A stretch of DNA of 64,000 nucleotides from Pseudomonas synxantha. GTDB lineage: Bacteria; Pseudomonadota; Gammaproteobacteria; Pseudomonadales; Pseudomonadaceae. The notes beneath the pieces are model-generated. The model ran no database searches and was not told where the DNA came from. It was given only the letters and a program-made list of their open reading frames with translations. The position numbers were made by a program, and so were the translations under genes. This document shows positions 60,915-64,000 of this stretch, one piece after another. The number at the start of each line of letters is the position of its first letter. The stretch's first letter is position 1. The DNA lies in NCBI RefSeq assembly GCF_900105675.1, contig NZ_LT629786.1, positions 2,418,001 through 2,482,000 of the forward strand. The letters run 5' to 3'.

Positions 60915-61754
60915 ATGGCCGCGCACAATTGGATCGACCTGTCCCAGGACGCCGACACCGGCATCGAGACGTTGCGCGCGCATTTCGAAGGCCACGCCTA
61001 CGACCCCCATTGGCACGATAGCTACCTGATCGGCGTCACCGAACAAGGCGTGCAGCAGTTCAATTGCCGCCGCACCCGCCATAACAGTGTACCCGGCCAG
61101 GTGTTCCTACTGGAGCCCGGCGAGTTGCATGACGGCGACGCACCAACCGTAGATGGCTTCACCTATCACATGCTCTACCTCGACCCGCAATGGCTGGCGC
61201 GGGAAGTGAGTGCGGTATTTGAAGAGGCACCTGCCAACAGCCAGTTGAGCTTTGCCAATACCTTGATCTGCGACCCACGCCTGGCGTTGGCCACCAGTCA
61301 AGCGTTCCAGTCGCTGCACAGCAGCGAATTGCGCATCGTGCGCCAGCGTGCGATGGACCAGTTGCTGGAGCTCATCACCGGCCAACTTTACTGGCGCACC
61401 CGTTATCACCCAGACCCGCGTCTGCCACAGGTGGCCCACAAGGCCCGGGAATATCTGCATGCACATCTGCATCACGACGTGGGTATGGATGAACTGGCGC
61501 GGGCCTGCAACGTCGACCGCTTCCGCCTGACCCGTGCCTTCAAGAGCGCCTTCGGCTTGGCACCCCATGCTTATCTGGTGCAACTGCGCCTGGCGCGTGC
61601 CCGGCACTTGTTGGCTAAAGGCGAGCCGCCAGCGCAAGTGGCCACTCTGCTGGGCTTTGCCGACCAGAGCCACCTGGGTCGCTGGTTTATGCGCGCCTAC
61701 GGCCTGACCCCGGCGGCCTATCGCAAACGTTGCTCAAATCTTCCAGACAGGTAG
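60915..61754 (+). CDS. AraC-family transcriptional regulator
   Basis: 279 residues. N-terminal AraC-type cupin (about 10-145, with HWHDSYLIGVTEQGVQQF and LEPGELHDGDAP), then the two-HTH domain (about 175-275; DELARACNVDRFRLTRAFKSAFGLAPHAYLVQLRL and LLGFADQSHLGRWFMRAYGLTPAAY). Directly followed, 55 bases later, by a LysE-type exporter, which it probably regulates in response to an amino acid or related effector; this arrangement is frequent in pseudomonads. Confidence 0.9.
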   Translation: MAAHNWIDLSQDADTGIETLRAHFEGHAYDPHWHDSYLIGVTEQGVQQFNCRRTRHNSVPGQVFLLEPGELHDGDAPTVDGFTYHMLYLDPQWLAREVSAVFEEAPANSQLSFANTLICDPRLALATSQAFQSLHSSELRIVRQRAMDQLLELITGQLYWRTRYHPDPRLPQVAHKAREYLHAHLHHDVGMDELARACNVDRFRLTRAFKSAFGLAPHAYLVQLRLARARHLLAKGEPPAQVATLLGFADQSHLGRWFMRAYGLTPAAYRKRCSNLPDR

Positions 61755-61809
61755 CGCGTGGGTTTGTGAAGCTCGACTCCATCGATTGGTTCATCGGAGT
61801 CTCCCCGCC

Positions 61810-62409
61810 ATGCAGTCCGCTTTGTTCCCTTTCATGCTGTTTGCATTCGTCGCCTCCATTACCCCCGGGCCCACCAATATCCTGGTGCTGAGCAATAGCG
61901 CCCGTTACGGTTTCAAGGCTGCGCTGCCGATCATTTTCGGTGCCTGCGCGGGAGCTGCGGGGATCGTGCTGCTGGTGGGCTGCGGGATCGGCCAGTCGCT
62001 GGTGCAAATGCCCAAGGTGCAAACCGCGATGCAATGGGTCGGCGTAGCCTGGCTGAGTGTCCTGGCCTGGCGAATCTTCAGCGCCCCGGCTCAAGCCATC
62101 CAGGCCGATGCCAGGCAGGAACCCTTGGGCCTGTCCGGTGCCGCGGCGTTGCAATTGGTCAACCCTAAGACCTGGGTGATGGCGCTGGCAGTGGTGAGCG
62201 TATTTGCGGGTACTGGCGCGCAACGCGAGAGCCAGGTGATGTACCTGTCTTTGGTGTTTTTTCTGATTTCACTCCCCTGCCTGGGTCTGTGGGCACTGCT
62301 GGGCTCGGGTTCAGCCCGGATACTGCGGTCGGCCCAAGCCATGCAATGGTTCAATCGCGCGATGGCGCTAGTGCTGCTGGCTGCAACCTGGGTGAGCGTG
62401 TTTCGCTGA
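61810..62409 (+). CDS. LysE/RhtB-family amino-acid exporter
   Basis: 199 residues, six hydrophobic segments. The signature FVASITPGPTNILVLSNSARYGFKAALP near the N-terminus is typical of the LysE/RhtB family, which expels amino acids or their derivatives. The ATG at 61810 is preferred to the in-frame earlier start at 61786, which lies in the intergenic region. Likely the target of the AraC regulator just upstream. Confidence 0.9.
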   Translation: MQSALFPFMLFAFVASITPGPTNILVLSNSARYGFKAALPIIFGACAGAAGIVLLVGCGIGQSLVQMPKVQTAMQWVGVAWLSVLAWRIFSAPAQAIQADARQEPLGLSGAAALQLVNPKTWVMALAVVSVFAGTGAQRESQVMYLSLVFFLISLPCLGLWALLGSGSARILRSAQAMQWFNRAMALVLLAATWVSVFR

Positions 62410-62471
62410 ATACCCGGTCATCCGGTCACGTCCTACAATTTCTTGACGACTTTCCTACTTTAATGGTTTCC

Positions 62472-62485
62472 TGAAACCGGTTTCA
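62472..62485. promoter_or_regulatory. PtxS operator upstream of ptxS
   Basis: TGAAACCGGTTTCA, identical to the 14-base PtxS palindrome known from P. aeruginosa and P. putida. It lies 26 bases before the ptxS start, consistent with autorepression relieved by 2-ketogluconate. Confidence 0.92.
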
Positions 62486-62511
62486 GTCATTCCAATAAGA
62501 ACAGAAGGTCA

Positions 62512-63579
62512 ATGACCGTGAACAACTTTTCCGCTGCCCAGCGCAGCCGCGTGACCATGCTCGACGTCGCCGAGCGCGCTGGCGTGTCCAAGGCCAGCGT
62601 CTCGCGCTTCATCGGCGATGACCGCGCCCTGCTCTCCGATGCCATCGCCCTGCGTATCGAACAGGCCATCGATGAACTCGGCTACCGCCCCAACCAGATG
62701 GCCCGCGGCCTCAAGCGGGGGCGCACGCGCCTGATCGGTATGCTGGTGGCCGATATCCGTAACCCCTATTCCATTGCCGTTATGCACGGCGTCGAAACCG
62801 CCTGCCGCCAGCACGGCTACAGCCTGGTGGTGTGTAACACCGACCGCGATGACGAGCAGGAGCGCCAGCACCTGGCGGCGTTGCGTTCGTACAACATCGA
62901 AGGGCTGATCGTGAACACCCTCGGCCACCACCTCGACCAGCTATTGGAACTGCAACGGGAAATGCCCCTGGTGCTGGTCGACCGCAAGGTCGAGCCCTTG
63001 CACAGCGACCTGGTGGGCCTGGATAACCCGGCGGCGGTGTGTATCGCGGTGGAACATCTTGAACAGCAGGGCTACCGCGATGTACTGCTGGTGAGCGAGG
63101 CCACCGATGGCACCAGCTCGCGGTTGGAGCGCCTGGAGAGTTTCAAGGCCGAGATTGCCCGGCGCCCAGGCTTGACCGGTGCCGTGGTTGAATTGGATGA
63201 CGAACTGGAAAGCCGTTTGCAGACCTTTTTGGCCAAGCCCGGCCCCAAGGCGCTTTTTTGCGCCAACGGTGTTGCTGCGCTGGCCTGCACACGTGCGCTC
63301 AAGGCATTGGGCTGCGAGCTGTTCAACGATGTCGGTCTGATCGCCCTGGATGACCTGGACTGGTACCCGCTGGTGGGCACCGGCATCACCGCCCTCGCCC
63401 AGCCGACACAAGCGATTGGCGCCAGTGCTTTCGACTGCTTGCTCAAGCGCCTGCGCGGCGACACGGCACCAGCCCGCACCCTGGATTTCTTGCCCGAGCT
63501 GATTATCCGCGGCTCCACCCAGCTCCCTGTGGGAGGGGGCTTGCTCCCGATGGCGGTATGTCCGTCAGCTTATCTTTAG
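62512..63579 (+). CDS. ptxS: LacI-family repressor of 2-ketogluconate genes
   Basis: 355 residues. LacI HTH at the N-terminus (TMLDVAERAGVSKASVSRFIGD, about 14-35), hinge (YRPNQMARGLKRGRT), then a periplasmic-binding-protein effector domain (LIGMLVADIRNPYSIAVMHGVE to LDFLPELIIRGSTQL). It represses itself and the kgu operon until 2-ketogluconate binds. The last about 17 residues (PVGGGLLPMAVCPSAYL) are encoded by a REP element that overlaps the 3' end, so the C-terminus is longer than the usual ending after RGST. Two perfect operators flank it. Confidence 0.93.
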   Translation: MTVNNFSAAQRSRVTMLDVAERAGVSKASVSRFIGDDRALLSDAIALRIEQAIDELGYRPNQMARGLKRGRTRLIGMLVADIRNPYSIAVMHGVETACRQHGYSLVVCNTDRDDEQERQHLAALRSYNIEGLIVNTLGHHLDQLLELQREMPLVLVDRKVEPLHSDLVGLDNPAAVCIAVEHLEQQGYRDVLLVSEATDGTSSRLERLESFKAEIARRPGLTGAVVELDDELESRLQTFLAKPGPKALFCANGVAALACTRALKALGCELFNDVGLIALDDLDWYPLVGTGITALAQPTQAIGASAFDCLLKRLRGDTAPARTLDFLPELIIRGSTQLPVGGGLLPMAVCPSAYL

Positions 63580-63616
63580 CTGACCCACTGCTATCGGGAG
63601 CAAGCACCCTCTCACA
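63528..63616. repeat. REPIN overlapping the 3' end of ptxS
   Basis: Left core TGTGGGAGGGGGCTTGCTCCCGAT starts inside the ptxS frame; right core is ATCGGGAGCAAGCACCCTCTCACA, with two changes from the usual arm. It ends 20 bases before the second PtxS operator. Confidence 0.88.
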
Positions 63617-63635
63617 TTTGTTCTGTACACGAAAA

Positions 63636-63649
63636 TGAAACCGGTTTCA
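63636..63649. promoter_or_regulatory. PtxS operator upstream of kguE
   Basis: A second perfect copy of TGAAACCGGTTTCA, 13 bases before the kguE start. It should control the kguEKTD operon. Confidence 0.92.
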
Positions 63650-63662
63650 GAGGTAAACAACA

Positions 63663-64000
63663 ATGCATAAATACCCCGTCTCCATCAGCCTTTCCAGCTA
63701 CGGCGCCGAGCTTGTGCGCCAGCAGGGCCAATTGAGTTTTGTCGCCTTGCTCAGCGCCGCCGGCGCCCAGCGCATCGAATGGCGTGAAGAGCTGCTGACC
63801 AACGAACACCCCGCCACTTTGGCCCAGGCCGCCGCCGAGCAAGGCTTGAACAGCGTGTTTTCGTCGCCCCTGGAACTCTGGGTCGCCGGCCGTGCCCAGC
63901 CCAATGCCGAACTCGCTGCAACCCTGGACCGCGCCCAGGCGTTCGGGTCGGGCTGGCTGAAAGTCTCCCTCGGCTACTTCACCGACACCAACGATCTGGA
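63663..64000 (+). CDS. kguE: KguE-like sugar isomerase/epimerase, N-terminal part
   Basis: About 112 residues are visible before the right window edge; the frame is open to the end. Start [22 protein letters not shown] with AGAGG a few bases upstream. The pattern fits the TIM-barrel xylose-isomerase-like family ([33 protein letters not shown]). Together with ptxS and the two PtxS operators it matches the first gene of the 2-ketogluconate operon kguEKTD. The catalytic residues lie beyond the window. Confidence 0.88.
   Translation, partial: MHKYPVSISLSSYGAELVRQQGQLSFVALLSAAGAQRIEWREELLTNEHPATLAQAAAEQGLNSVFSSPLELWVAGRAQPNAELAATLDRAQAFGSGWLKVSLGYFTDTNDL

Overview
The window looks like chromosomal DNA of a Pseudomonas of the P. 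fluorescens group. The evidence is the high GC content with Pseudomonas codon use, numerous REP/REPIN elements (cores like GTGGGAGGGGGCTTGC), the polyol operon mtlEFGKDYZ with its AraC-type regulator MtlR, ptxS-kguE, sfnG, and RND pumps matching MuxABC-OpmB and MexMN. Nothing in it is plasmid- or prophage-scale. No rRNA, tRNA, CRISPR array or intact insertion sequence was seen.

Layout. 1-5.1 kb: end of an MFS symporter, a secreted CAP-domain protein, a hybrid histidine kinase and a diguanylate cyclase. 5.2-12.8 kb (minus strand): glgE-treS/maltokinase-glgB, the enzymes that turn trehalose into branched alpha-glucan through maltose-1-phosphate. 13-19.2 kb: a proline-rich micro-protein, a secreted-looking poly-Asn protein, an MgtC-like protein, a DUF3203-like protein, an orphan ccoG with a perfect ANR box upstream, a MocR-type regulator, and a small unknown protein behind a HrpL-like promoter. 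19.2-22.1 kb: an SDR oxidoreductase and an MHYT-GGDEF-EAL protein. 22.1-22.8 kb: a dense, highly structured repeat region. 22.8-31.7 kb (minus): muxA-muxB-muxC-opmB, every junction a 4-base ATGA overlap. 31.9-33.9 kb: tpx and a glycosyltransferase.

34.2-48.1 kb is the mannitol/polyol uptake and catabolism region. mtlR is separated from mtlE by about 4.5 kb of foreign-looking, AT-richer DNA. That segment carries a PAAR-protein/PAAR-pyocin_S toxin pair, two intact related immunity-like genes, a third copy broken by a one-base frameshift, and a short degenerate second copy of the mtlR 3' end. Next to the island is a small DUF3077/DUF6124-like gene with a leader able to form mutually exclusive RNA structures. 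The operon then brings in polyols (MtlEFGK), oxidises them (MtlD) and phosphorylates the ketoses (MtlY, MtlZ).

48.1-64 kb: DUF1652, a ParD-like/methionine aminopeptidase pair, sfnG with a sigma-54-type promoter beside a TauE-family exporter (sulfone/sulfur metabolism), a methyltransferase, a two-component system divergent from mexMN, an unknown AT-richer gene, a DUF1345 membrane protein, an AraC regulator with a LysE exporter, and ptxS-kguE (2-ketogluconate) with two perfect PtxS operators.

The most interesting spots are the toxin/immunity island in the mtl locus with its recombination scars, the bistable-looking leader RNA at 38.99-39.12 kb, the nested inverted-repeat element at 22.42-22.50 kb, the HrpL-like promoter at 18.67 kb, and REP sequence that has become the C-terminal coding end of ptxS.
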